From: JBLIOB01 sp047639575
GTDB taxonomy: Bacteria; Bacteroidota; Bacteroidia; Flavobacteriales_D; Parvicellaceae
NCBI GenBank assembly: GCA_047639575.1
Contig: JBLIOB010000034.1
Location: 1-21,952, forward strand
Direction: 5' to 3'
Length of the DNA stretch: 21,952 nucleotides
Position 1 is the stretch's first letter, and each line of letters begins with the position of its first letter. The notes under the pieces were generated by a model. The model was not told where the DNA came from, ran no database searches, and saw nothing but the letters and a program-made list of their open reading frames with translations. The position numbers were made by a program, and so were the translations under genes. This document shows, one piece after another, positions 8,925-17,453 of the stretch.

Positions 8925-10885
8925 AAATTGGAAAGATCACTTCAGTAAACTTCAACCAGTTCCGAGTCAAAATTTCTTCAGACATTAGAGGTAATTCTAT
9001 AAACCTCGCTGGTGTGGTCTATTATTTTGGCAACATTGGTAGCTATCTAAAAACAACAAACTCAGTTGGTGAGCAGTTAATATGTGAAGTTGTGTCAATT
9101 TTTGATAGCGATATGAAATTAGACTCTGCCGCTTACGACATTGATAGCAATAGGGAACTGTTGTTAAAACCTGTCGGCACTATCACAAGAACTGGAAAAT
9201 TTAATCTTGGTGTAGGAATTTTCCCCGGTATTTACAGCGAGGTAACTGTAGTTACGTTTGAAGATATGGAACTTATTCTTCATACAACTAAAGACAAGGA
9301 ATTGAACGCGTCGATTCACCAAAGTTTCTATCTAGGTGAGAGTAAAAACTTAATCAACTACCCAATAAACATATCAGTCAATGCATTTTTCAATATTCAT
9401 TCGGCAGTGTTGGGCAACTCTGGCAGTGGTAAGTCAAATACAATAGCGCACATCATCCAAGACATTCACAAGAAAAAAGATAACTCTGCCATTGGTTCGC
9501 GGATATTGATTTTTGATGTGAATGGAGAATATAAGAATGCCTTTACTGGACATGAAATAGGCCCCAATTTACAAGTAAGGCTTCTCAAACCCAACATTAA
9601 TGAAGCAGAAGAAGGCTTTGAGCCGTTTTATCTTCCCCACTTTCTCATGAACATTGATGAGTGGAGTGCATTTCTGATGGCGACGGATGCGACCCAACGT
9701 CCTTTCTGGGACAAAGTGCTTCAGGAAAGCTATAAATTTTATATGATCTCAACTCGTGATGGAGAGCAGAGGCAAAAGTTAATTAACTATCTTAGATTTA
9801 AGATCTGCAACCTGCTCCATACTCTGCATGCACAGGGAGATAGCGAAACAGCAATCATCACTGCTGCAAAAAGTATCATTTATGGGATTGTGAACCTTAT
9901 TAAGCTTGATGCAAACCTGAATAGAGCCTGCACGGATGAAGGAATACTGACCGACTTAGAAAACCTGTATTCCAGTTGCACAATCAGTTTTGGTGAAAAT
10001 AAAGACAAGCTGAAGAAGGCTTTACAGGGAGTGAGAAATAAAGTTGACGATGCTACTCTTCGAGAGGTTATGGATTTCAGAGCATCGGGTGAAGAATATT
10101 TTGATTATCGCTTTTTGAAGCAGGCCGCAAATTTAACATTGCTGGAAGAAGATGCTAGAGGTAATGGGCGAGTAAGGGAATATACCTCTACGATGATGAC
10201 AAGATTAGATTTTTTCTTAGACAACCCAGATTGTGCTTTTATGCGGCAAGCACCAATAGAGACTACCAATATCAATAATTATCTTGATTGGCTGTGGCAA
10301 TCAAATCTAGCCGTACCAGCTCAAACCAACATGGTAATTATCGATACCAGCGAGTTGTCTAAAGATGCTCTGGAGACATTAACTTCTGTAACATCAAGAA
10401 TAAACTTTTCTTCAAGAAGAAAACTAAAAGGTAATGCACGACGTGAAAGACCTATACATCTCGTACTAGACGAGGCTCACCGTTATATTAAAAAAGATTC
10501 GAAATACCTTCTCCGAGAAAATATTTTCGAACAGATAGCTCGTGAAGGCAGAAAATACGCATTGTATTTGCTGATATCTTCTCAACGTCCGTCAGAATTA
10601 TCTGAGACAGTTTTATCACAATGCTCAAATTTCATAATTCACCGAATACAGAATGAAATAGATATGAAGTACGTCTATGCCATCCTTCCGTATTTTTCAG
10701 ATGACTTCGCAAATAAGATCAAGCAATCTGTTCCGGGTGAGGCCCTAATATTTGGTAATTGTGTATCGATGCCGCTTCACGTTAGAGTAAAACAGGCATT
10801 CCCAGAGCCAAACAGCGAAAACTGCAAAGTTCATGAGGAATGGTTTAAACCATTTCCACCACCTCCTGTGCTGCCTGTTAAATGA
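8921..10885 (+). CDS. herA: HerA-like FtsK/HerA-family ATPase of the SIR2-HerA pair
   Basis: This 654-residue protein has an N-terminal beta-barrel-like region (about 1-150, HerA-type HAS domain) and a P-loop ATPase. Walker A is GNSGSGKSNT (165-174, Lys171), and Walker B is LVLDEAHRYI with Asp517-Glu518. Further on, LLISSQRPSELSETVLSQCSN and FIIHRIQNEID are typical of the HerA C-terminal part. HerA proteins form hexameric motors. In SIR2-HerA the ring carries the SIR2 subunits and controls their NADase and nuclease action during phage infection. Translation is coupled to the SIR2 gene. The C-terminus ends in a proline-rich tail (PFPPPPVLPV). It appears intact. Confidence 0.93.
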   Translation: MKIGKITSVNFNQFRVKISSDIRGNSINLAGVVYYFGNIGSYLKTTNSVGEQLICEVVSIFDSDMKLDSAAYDIDSNRELLLKPVGTITRTGKFNLGVGIFPGIYSEVTVVTFEDMELILHTTKDKELNASIHQSFYLGESKNLINYPINISVNAFFNIHSAVLGNSGSGKSNTIAHIIQDIHKKKDNSAIGSRILIFDVNGEYKNAFTGHEIGPNLQVRLLKPNINEAEEGFEPFYLPHFLMNIDEWSAFLMATDATQRPFWDKVLQESYKFYMISTRDGEQRQKLINYLRFKICNLLHTLHAQGDSETAIITAAKSIIYGIVNLIKLDANLNRACTDEGILTDLENLYSSCTISFGENKDKLKKALQGVRNKVDDATLREVMDFRASGEEYFDYRFLKQAANLTLLEEDARGNGRVREYTSTMMTRLDFFLDNPDCAFMRQAPIETTNINNYLDWLWQSNLAVPAQTNMVIIDTSELSKDALETLTSVTSRINFSSRRKLKGNARRERPIHLVLDEAHRYIKKDSKYLLRENIFEQIAREGRKYALYLLISSQRPSELSETVLSQCSNFIIHRIQNEIDMKYVYAILPYFSDDFANKIKQSVPGEALIFGNCVSMPLHVRVKQAFPEPNSENCKVHEEWFKPFPPPPVLPVK

Positions 10886-11000
10886 AGTTTAGTCTATCAC
10901 CTAAACATTAAGATCAGATATGAGCTACTACAACTTAATATTCATTGCATGGTTATGTTGCTGATTTCTGACTTTTATTGTTACTTAGCTCTATGTAATA

Positions 11001-11135
11001 ATGGTCCTAGGCTTTCCAGAGACGCCCGATCTGCCACCGTGGACCAAATGGATATACTCTGTAGAAGAATTTAATTTCCCAATAAAACTCAATGCTAGTG
11101 CGGTGGGCTGGTATTTGTTGTGTTTGGTTGATTAA
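11001..11135 (+). CDS. Small ORF (44 aa), possibly a gene fragment
   Basis: This frame opens at ATG 11001 and stops at TAA 11133-11135, sharing one base with the ATG of the next gene (TAATG), as in coupled genes. The product has a non-random look: a PETPDLPPW segment near the start and a hydrophobic end (AVGWYLLCLVD). No clear ribosome-binding site lies before ATG 11001, and stops lie just upstream (a TAG at 10986). It may be a real small protein, the tail of a lost gene, or chance. I do not recognise it. Confidence 0.35.
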   Translation: MVLGFPETPDLPPWTKWIYSVEEFNFPIKLNASAVGWYLLCLVD

Positions 11136-11464
11136 TGACTACAGCGAATAGTGAACAATTAGATAACGTAAAAAGACAAGCTAAAAGACTTTCAAAAGTT
11201 ATATCTCTTCCTCTGAAGCAGGCTCAGCAAGTACTATCTGAAGTTGTTTATGATTGTTCAAATTGGCAAGAACTAAAGCTACGCATAAAAGTACAGAGCA
11301 ATGACGATTTAATTCTATTAACCAACCTTCATCCAAAAGCTGATACAAAATATATGGCAGTATTTGATAAGTATAAAGAAGCTATCTTAAGCCGGATGGA
11401 TGACCACCCATCGTTTGTAAATGGACAAAATTCAAAAATTTTATTAAGTATTTTTTCACTTTAA
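11135..11464 (+). CDS. Hypothetical protein (109 aa) sharing an N-terminal domain with the 347-aa protein downstream
   Basis: I do not recognise a function. The first 45 or so residues (QAKRLSKVISLPLKQAQQ, then LSEVVYDCSNWQEL) follow the same pattern as the N-terminus of the gene at 11701: RQA, LS, LP, an Ala, then Tyr about 10 residues on. The pattern (LA..LG...A...LA...G..SW..L) recalls the short helical N-terminal domain found in front of many unrelated proteins, including some annotated as glyoxalase-superfamily. After that domain the protein ends quickly, so it may be a truncated copy of the larger gene. There is no clear ribosome-binding site; translation may rely on the preceding small ORF through the TAATG overlap. 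Confidence 0.55.
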   Translation: MTTANSEQLDNVKRQAKRLSKVISLPLKQAQQVLSEVVYDCSNWQELKLRIKVQSNDDLILLTNLHPKADTKYMAVFDKYKEAILSRMDDHPSFVNGQNSKILLSIFSL

Positions 11465-11547
11465 CTTATTGATTAATAGAACTTTCATTCTTTCATTTCT
11501 TCCTGTTATACATATTTGAAGTATTGACTTAAAATGACCTCTAAATT

Positions 11548-11606
11548 AGCCTAAATGAGGCTGTTCGGACAGCCTGTGCCTAGCATTTATTTTTGTTAAA
11601 AATAAA
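11548..11606. repeat. Cluster of inverted repeats between the two paralogous genes
   Basis: AGGCTGT (11558-11564) and ACAGCCT (11569-11575) form a perfect 7-bp stem with a TCGG loop. A second AGCCT at 11548-11552 could pair with the same AGGCT, giving a competing hairpin. Just after it, TTTATTTTT (11586-11594) and AAAAATAAA (11598-11606) form a 9-bp AT-only stem. The first hairpin could be a terminator or RNA structure before the 347-aa gene; no U-tract follows it directly. Confidence 0.4.
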
Positions 11607-11700
11607 ATACGGCAAAGCGGAGCATCCGAAAAAAATATTGTAACCACTGCAAGAACTGGCGTGCTGGGCCATCGTTCTGCTTTACGTTTGGAGCAATATT

Positions 11701-12744
11701 TTGATCACATATATTCACTTAGATCTCAAATTAGAAAGACAAGCAACATTACTTTCAACCTCTTTAAATCTTCCTATAGAAATTGCGAAGGACGCACTTG
11801 CCAGAGCTATTTATTGCGAAACTGACTATAAAGCACTTGAATCCTCGCTATATGAAAATATTAACTCGCTCAAAAGCAAGCACGCCATGCTACTGAATTG
11901 GCTAAAGTATTTGCTCATTGGAGAAGGAGTAAACGACAAAAGATTAATCATTGAATTACAAAAAAGTATTGATCACATGGCTAATCGACTTGCCAATATG
12001 GTTGTTATAAACATCAGTAAGTTGCAGCTTATCTCTAAAATATTTCTTTTGTTCGGTCTTGATGATGAAGCGAAATATATTTTCAATGCTAATTTCGGAT
12101 TAATTTGGAAACCCATTTTTTCTGTCCTGAATAGAGATTACGAGGCACTTTACTCAACTATCAAGTTGGGAGAATTTCCATTTCGCTTGTTTGCAATAAG
12201 ATACTTTGAAGAAAAGTACGATCAATTCTCAGTAAACAACAATTTTAAGAAAGCATTATTGTATTCGACGCCAAGTGAAGAAGAATTGTTAGATGAGGCA
12301 AATAAAGTTGAATTGTTGAAGCTTTGGTTTTTGAGTACACACTCTGTATTGAATAGTCAGACAATGTTTAAAGAAGAAAATCAACCACATGTATTTAATA
12401 TCAAGAACAAGAGATATCTTGTTTATGGGTTTCCTTTAAGCAATAAAGCTTGTGAAGATCTAGATGAATCAACGCCATTACTAGATCTTCGAGTTAGAAA
12501 TATTCGTGAAAAACAAACATTCATAATTAAGTTTGGGAAGCAAAAGCTAACATTGTTAGCTGAGAAATTAGATGATTCACCCGTTATTGATCATGTTAAT
12601 TATTGTGAGTTTACTTACGCGCTCAAAGAAAGCTTACTAACTCACAAGGACGCTCGAAAATCTCCATGCCCTAAGTATGATTCTCTATTTAGTCTTGCAT
12701 TGAGACCGTATAAAGATGCGGATTTGATTAATAATACTGTTTAA
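11701..12744 (+). CDS. Hypothetical protein (347 aa), member of an unrecognised gene cluster
   Basis: The best start is TTG 11701, with GGAG at 11690-11693 and no ATG or GTG in frame before it; a stop lies at 11641. The N-terminal 50 residues match the pattern of the 109-aa protein upstream. The middle (about 60-200) is helical and rich in Leu, Ile and Lys, and could be a repeat scaffold. The C-terminal third looks more beta-rich (NKRYLVYGFPL, LLDLRVRNIREKQTFIIKFG). There are no catalytic motifs, signal peptide or membrane segments. The next gene follows within a few bases, so the two are probably one unit. It sits between SIR2-HerA and Qat, so a defence role is possible but unproven. Confidence 0.6.
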   Translation: MITYIHLDLKLERQATLLSTSLNLPIEIAKDALARAIYCETDYKALESSLYENINSLKSKHAMLLNWLKYLLIGEGVNDKRLIIELQKSIDHMANRLANMVVINISKLQLISKIFLLFGLDDEAKYIFNANFGLIWKPIFSVLNRDYEALYSTIKLGEFPFRLFAIRYFEEKYDQFSVNNNFKKALLYSTPSEEELLDEANKVELLKLWFLSTHSVLNSQTMFKEENQPHVFNIKNKRYLVYGFPLSNKACEDLDESTPLLDLRVRNIREKQTFIIKFGKQKLTLLAEKLDDSPVIDHVNYCEFTYALKESLLTHKDARKSPCPKYDSLFSLALRPYKDADLINNTV

Positions 12745-12756
12745 GTATTGAAAATT

Positions 12757-13083
12757 ATGTTCAAAATTTATCTACAGGAAGCTTCAATAGTGACGGTAAT
12801 TGATTTCAGCGAAGCCAAGAATGAGTATCTTGGAGAAGTACTGTTTGGAGTAGTCAAAGAAGATGAATCATTCAGGTATCGCCCGTTTGAGCAAATTACA
12901 ACTTCTATGATAGTTGATAAGCTGGAGGTTGATGATAAATTGGAAATTAGAACTAGAAATGGAAGTCGTTACGTTGTTGATAAAAATCTCGGCTTTTATG
13001 AGATTTCAGTTAAAGAGCTAGCCATCATGAGAACAGGGCAATACTCACCTGCACGAATAATTCAGATAAGGAAAACAACGTAA
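12757..13083 (+). CDS. Hypothetical small protein (about 108 aa) in the same unit
   Basis: I do not recognise this gene. Three starts are possible: TTG 12748, ATG 12757, and GTG 12790. GTG 12790 has the best ribosome-binding site (AGGA at 12776-12779) and would begin TVIDFSEAKNEYLGEVLFG. The product looks like a compact mixed alpha/beta or beta-barrel domain (EVLFGVVKEDESFRYRPFEQ, KLEIRTRNGSRYVV), without catalytic motifs. The few bases after the 347-aa gene suggest co-transcription and possibly a partner protein. Confidence 0.55.
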   Translation: MFKIYLQEASIVTVIDFSEAKNEYLGEVLFGVVKEDESFRYRPFEQITTSMIVDKLEVDDKLEIRTRNGSRYVVDKNLGFYEISVKELAIMRTGQYSPARIIQIRKTT

Positions 13084-13469
13084 ACGGCTGAAGCATTCGA
13101 CTATAGAGATATGTTCTATAACAATAAACAGAAAACATGATTCCAATTATCTACTTTCGTCGGTAGAGTATGAAGAGCAACATCAAGAACGGCTGAGAAT
13201 TACCTTAGATAATAGGTCTATTCAGTCTGCTAGCAAATGACGACATTATAGCTAGTTACGCTGCTACAAAATTGGGTTACTTAAGCATTTTTCAATTTTG
13301 TAGAGACATTAAAAAGTGCTTCTGACAAACACCCAGTGAAGCGCACTTAGTAACTAATGTTATAAATTCAGAATAATTGCGATCTTATGTACTTAAGCTG
13401 AATAAATTGGCTTGAAATATAGAAATTTACACCAATTTAAATGAAATATAACAACAACAAGGACAGTAA
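13084..13469. other. Gene-free 386-bp stretch before qatA with inverted repeats
   Basis: I find no ORF above about 10 codons. It holds a perfect 11-bp inverted repeat, CTACAAAATTG (13264-13274) and CAATTTTGTAG (13293-13303), with an 18-base loop. Directly after it comes an imperfect stem, AAGTGCTTC (13314-13322) with GAAGCGCACTT (13338-13348). The last 90 bases are very AT-rich and should contain the qat promoter; TTTACA (13426-13431) and TATAAC (13447-13452) look promoter-like, but the 15-base spacer is short and the start point would fall on the ribosome-binding site. A small RNA or a regulator site is possible. Confidence 0.45.
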
Positions 13470-15254
13470 ATGTGGTCAGATAAAGAGTCTCCAATAGACT
13501 TTCTAAATTTTAATGAAACGGCAGAGTCGATTAAAGATTTAATTACTGAAAAAGAGCTAATGCCGATAAGTATCGGCGTTTTTGGTAACTGGGGGGCTGG
13601 GAAGTCTACTATTTTAGAGTTAACTAAAAAATCTTTAGCCGAGGATAAATAAGATTACATTCAAATTCACTTTGATGCGTGGACATTTGAGGGATTTGAT
13701 GACGCCAAGGCAGCTTTGCTTGAAACAATAGCCTCAGAGCTTTTAAAGGAAGCTGAAGGTAATAAAGGATTGGTTGATAAAGCTCAAAATTTTGCGGAGC
13801 GCGTTGATAAAATCAGATTACTTGGCTTGCTAGCTGAAGGAGGTGCAGCTGCATCCGGCTTTCCTTTGTTTGGTCTAGGTCAAAAGATAATGAATTATTT
13901 TGACGATGATATTGAAACTGGCGACCAAAATGAAAACAAAGACGAAATTGATTTTGGCGACGTAGCGGATATTGCAAAGAATGTCGAGAAGGGAGTGAAA
14001 AAAGGGAAAGGCTTAGTCAGATCTAAGAAAGTGATTTCACCACCAACTGAAATTCGCAAGTTTAGAAGTTCATATGCTTCTTTGCTTGAAGGTTTCAACA
14101 AGCCATTAATCGTATATGTAGACAATTTAGATCGCTGTTCCCCAATCAATGCAATTTCAACACTAGAAGCCATTCGATTATTCTTGTTTTTACCAAATAC
14201 TGCGTTTGTTATCGCAGCGGACGAAGACATGATTAGATTGGCTGTGCAGCATTTTCACAAAGGAGCATCAGTTCGACATCAAAAAGACTACTTAGACAAG
14301 TTAATTCAAATACCTGTCCATGTACCAAAACCGGGCGTACAAGAAATTAGAGCATACTTGATGATGCTAATTGCTTCAGACAAGAAAGTCGAGCAACCAG
14401 AGTTCAATAAAATCCGCGATAAATTAGAGGAATCATTAAGACTTTCTTGGCAGCAAGATCCTATAACTATTGATGAGCTGCTTAATGACTGCAATGTTGA
14501 CTACATTGAAGAGTTGAGAGCTGAATTTAAGGTAGCAGAGCAATTGGCTCCCATTTTAGCAAGTTCTGCGCATATTAATGGTAACCCGCGCATAGTAAAG
14601 CGCTTGCTCAATCAAATTCGAATGCGGCTTAAAACAGCGAATCGCAGAGGCATGCAGCTTGATGAGAAAACGATTACCAAATTAGTTATTTTTGAAAGGT
14701 GTATGGGTACTCAGGCAACTAATAAGCTTTATGAATTGATTGATAAAGAAAATGGTAAGCCAGAAATAATTGCCATGCTGGAAGATTCTGAAAGTGAACT
14801 TAGTCTCGATAAATTGCCTGAGGAGTGGAAAGAAGATCTAGAATTTCTTGATAAATGGTCAAAGTTACATCCTCCATTTTCAAATTTAAACCTTAAGCCT
14901 GCCGCTTATTTAAGTAGACAAAGCATTCCTCTTGGTGCCATTAACTCTGTTATGTCAGGTGCAGCATTGAAACTATTAGAAGGATTGTCAAAGCAAAAAA
15001 ACAGACTTAGTGAAGTAAATTCAAAACTCTTGGAAACAACGCCTCAAGAGGAATATTTATCTGTCATGGATGCACTAATCGAACAATTTAAATTGGTCGA
15101 AGATTGGAAAAAGATGCCCGTTGGCTTTTATGGTGCTAGGTTACTCTCACTTAAAGATGAAAAATGCAAAAGCGTATTTGTAACATATACCAACACTATA
15201 CCAAATAAGCCTTGGATGGTGCCTGTTATTAAAGAATTAAAAGGAGAAAAGTGA
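13470..15254 (+). pseudogene. qatA: qatA, KAP-family P-loop NTPase of the Qat system, interrupted by an in-frame stop
   Basis: Start ATG 13470 has AAGGA at 13459-13463. Codons 1-60 contain the KAP Walker A motif GNWGAGKST (39-47). A TAA at 13650-13652 then breaks the frame, but the same frame runs on without a shift: DYIQIHFDAWTFEGFDDAKA directly continues the KAP fold. It holds the Walker B VDNLDR (Asp at codons 218 and 221) and reads to TGA 15254, about 594 codons in all. QatA is the ATPase of QatABCD, and the three other genes follow in order. The damage is one nonsense codon, so it is a recent mutation, a sequencing error, or a recoded stop. Restart inside the gene is poor: TTG 13716 is the first usable codon, and the product would lack the P-loop. 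The identity is strong; whether it works is doubtful. Confidence 0.88.
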
Positions 15255-16129
15255 TGGGTACTTCGGCGTCTGCTTCAGGTCCAAATAATCAAAGTCCATT
15301 GGTGCCGCCGTGGGCAGAAGAGGGAAACTCAGTACAATTTGGTTCTGGTATTGATGGTGGGTCAGATGGTTCACTAGATGATGGACAAGATGGAAATGGC
15401 GATCCTAATACTGAGACCGACAATGAGAAAGTACAGGAAAAAATACCCGGTCCCAAAAATAATGATCCCAAACCTAATCGACTATCAGGTGCTAGAAGAT
15501 CATTTGGTGAATATGCCAAAGGTGGAGGCAGATCTTCTAATTTAAGAAGCTCACTTAGAAAGTATGCTAAAGGTTCTGGTGGAGGAACTGGAACGAGTAG
15601 ACGATTAGTGTCCGGTATCACCGCTGGTACAAGTCTATTCAGAATGATGAATGGAGATAGTGTTAAAACTCAGTTTAAGACACTCTCCATTAATGACTTA
15701 AACGGCTTATCAACTGATCAAGCAATAGATCGAATAACAGAGCACCTTACTCCCGATAACGGTGATGCAGATGCGGTCAGAATTGCGCTTGACTATGCAC
15801 TGGCAGAAGCATTAGCAGACGTTGAGGATTTTGATGCTGGAGTTTTTACTGAAGAAGTAATGTACGAAACTCTCTCGTGTTTTTTAACTGATTTAATATT
15901 TCAAGACATCGTGACAGGAATGGGTGAGGCTTGGTTCCATACGCAACATGCAAGTAAGCACCACAGAATGGAAGAAGAATTAAGGGAGTTAGTAAAAGTG
16001 GCAACCCAACAACAATTAGAAACCATTACGCATGGCAATGCGGGGAATATAACTAAGGATAATATAGACGAAGTGCAAATTGCCGTTATTAGCCAAACAG
16101 TTGAAGTTTGGGAGAGTTATAATGATTAA
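15254..16129 (+). CDS. qatB: QatB, Qat anti-phage system protein
   Basis: I take ATG 15254 (one base shared with the qatA stop, TGATG; AAGGAG at 15241-15246) rather than GTG 15251. The protein then begins MGTSASASGP and soon reaches PLVPPWAEEG, which is the usual look of QatB N-termini. A low-complexity Gly/Asp/Ser/Asn-rich linker fills about residues 30-120, including two copies of a YAKGxGG-like unit. The C-terminal 150 residues are a helical domain (STDQAIDRITEHL onward). QatB is needed for Qat defence; its biochemical role is not clear from sequence. It overlaps qatC by eight bases. Confidence 0.88.
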   Translation: MGTSASASGPNNQSPLVPPWAEEGNSVQFGSGIDGGSDGSLDDGQDGNGDPNTETDNEKVQEKIPGPKNNDPKPNRLSGARRSFGEYAKGGGRSSNLRSSLRKYAKGSGGGTGTSRRLVSGITAGTSLFRMMNGDSVKTQFKTLSINDLNGLSTDQAIDRITEHLTPDNGDADAVRIALDYALAEALADVEDFDAGVFTEEVMYETLSCFLTDLIFQDIVTGMGEAWFHTQHASKHHRMEEELRELVKVATQQQLETITHGNAGNITKDNIDEVQIAVISQTVEVWESYND

Positions 16130-17453
16130 TTATTACTTCCATAACGACCCCTCTAAGTTACCAGAATATTCTGCCGAGTGGCATCCTGTTCAAATTTATA
16201 ACACACATGATTATGATGCGACTAAACACAGCAAAGCTTCAAGAACACTCCTTGAAGAAGTCAGAAAGTTGGGAGTACCAATTGATGCCGATGCGATAGA
16301 TTTGGTTACCATTGCTTCTGCTGTTACCGCTGCTGATACTTTTGAATTGAGGAAAAATGCAGCAGATGCTTGGTCAAGGCAAATGCACTTACATATCCCT
16401 GTTACTGATGAAAAATTGTGGAATGCGTTATCAGACAAGCTAATTTCATTACTTAATTTTTTAACTGGTGATCAATGGGATTTCACTTTTTTTCAAAGCG
16501 AGATGACGTTACCAAAACCTATCAAAAGTGACAACGCGAAAGAAACTTTGGAATCACTAAAAGGATTGAATTCGGTATGCTTGTTTTCAGGCGGACTAGA
16601 TAGTGCGGTAGGTACGATTGATATTCTTAATGGGAAGTCTAACTATAAACCGCTGCTAGTTAGCCACACATACAAAGGGGATGGCGCGAAACAAAGGGCA
16701 ATTAAGTCTTTGTTAAAATCCAATTTCGCTGAAATCTCTTACAGTATTTATCCAAGCTTGATGGAGTCGCTAAAAGGCAAAACAGACATTTCCATGCGTG
16801 GAAGGAGCTTTAATTTCCTAGCAATGGCTGTGTTAGGAATTGTTGCGTTGAGAAACGCAACTGGTGATGCAAGTATTAACACAATAATAGTACCTGAGAA
16901 TGGCTACATATCGATTAATCCACCATTAACTAGAAGACGAATCGGTAGTCATAGCACGAGGACAACGCACCCGTTTTTCTTAAGTAAGTTTGAAGAGCTG
17001 TTAAGGGATGCCGGATTTCATGTCAAATTTTTCAATCCTTACCAATTTAAAACAAAAGGTGAAATGTTGTCTGAGTGCAAGGATCAAGCTGCAATTGCTA
17101 AAGCAATTCCTCTAAGCGTTTCATGCAGTCATTGGCATAGAAGAAACATTCAATGTGGGCATTGTGTACCTTGCTTAATAAGAAGAGCATCTATTCATCA
17201 TGGGAAATTTAAGAATGATGCAGATTATGAGAACCAACGTTTAAAAACAGTCCTTAATGAGCGTAAAAAACGGGATGATATCCAGTCAGTTCAAGCAGCG
17301 ATTATCCGACTAAATAAAACTCAAGACTATAGAGGCTGGATCAGACAAAGTGGAAACCTACCTTCAGATCCAGACGTTAGAAAAAAACTGGAGTTAACGG
17401 TTAAACGTGGATTAACTGAGGTTGAGAATTTTTTAAAGGCTGAAAAACTGTAA
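16122..17453 (+). CDS. qatC: QatC, QueC-like enzyme of the Qat system
   Basis: ATG 16122 has GGAGAG a few bases upstream and overlaps the end of qatB; a longer frame from 16080 would run through qatB and is unlikely. The product is about 443 aa. It has the PP-loop ATP pyrophosphatase motif SGGLDSAVG and a Cys cluster (CSHWHRRNIQCGHCVPC) like the zinc site of QueC, the 7-cyano-7-deazaguanine synthase. The N-terminal 150 residues are extra compared with QueC. In Qat it is thought to use deazaguanine chemistry for defence, not queuosine synthesis; no other queuosine genes are here. The key residues are intact. Confidence 0.92.
   Translation: MINYYFHNDPSKLPEYSAEWHPVQIYNTHDYDATKHSKASRTLLEEVRKLGVPIDADAIDLVTIASAVTAADTFELRKNAADAWSRQMHLHIPVTDEKLWNALSDKLISLLNFLTGDQWDFTFFQSEMTLPKPIKSDNAKETLESLKGLNSVCLFSGGLDSAVGTIDILNGKSNYKPLLVSHTYKGDGAKQRAIKSLLKSNFAEISYSIYPSLMESLKGKTDISMRGRSFNFLAMAVLGIVALRNATGDASINTIIVPENGYISINPPLTRRRIGSHSTRTTHPFFLSKFEELLRDAGFHVKFFNPYQFKTKGEMLSECKDQAAIAKAIPLSVSCSHWHRRNIQCGHCVPCLIRRASIHHGKFKNDADYENQRLKTVLNERKKRDDIQSVQAAIIRLNKTQDYRGWIRQSGNLPSDPDVRKKLELTVKRGLTEVENFLKAEKL

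Noticed and set aside
12512..12527. 16-base match to the dgt palindrome half (5881-5896)
   Set aside because: It lies inside the coding sequence of the 347-aa gene and lacks the second arm; AT-rich chance match.
13084..13469. CRISPR array or tRNA in the gene-free stretch
   Set aside because: No regularly spaced direct repeats and no tRNA-like arms could be found; only inverted repeats.
15289..15621. Minus-strand frame of 110 codons inside qatB
   Set aside because: It is the shadow of the Gly/Ser-rich qatB linker; its Pro/Ser/Leu-rich content reflects the opposite strand.
16080..16121. Longer N-terminus for QatC from TTG 16080
   Set aside because: It would lie wholly within qatB and lacks a ribosome-binding site; ATG 16122 has one and fits the operon overlaps.
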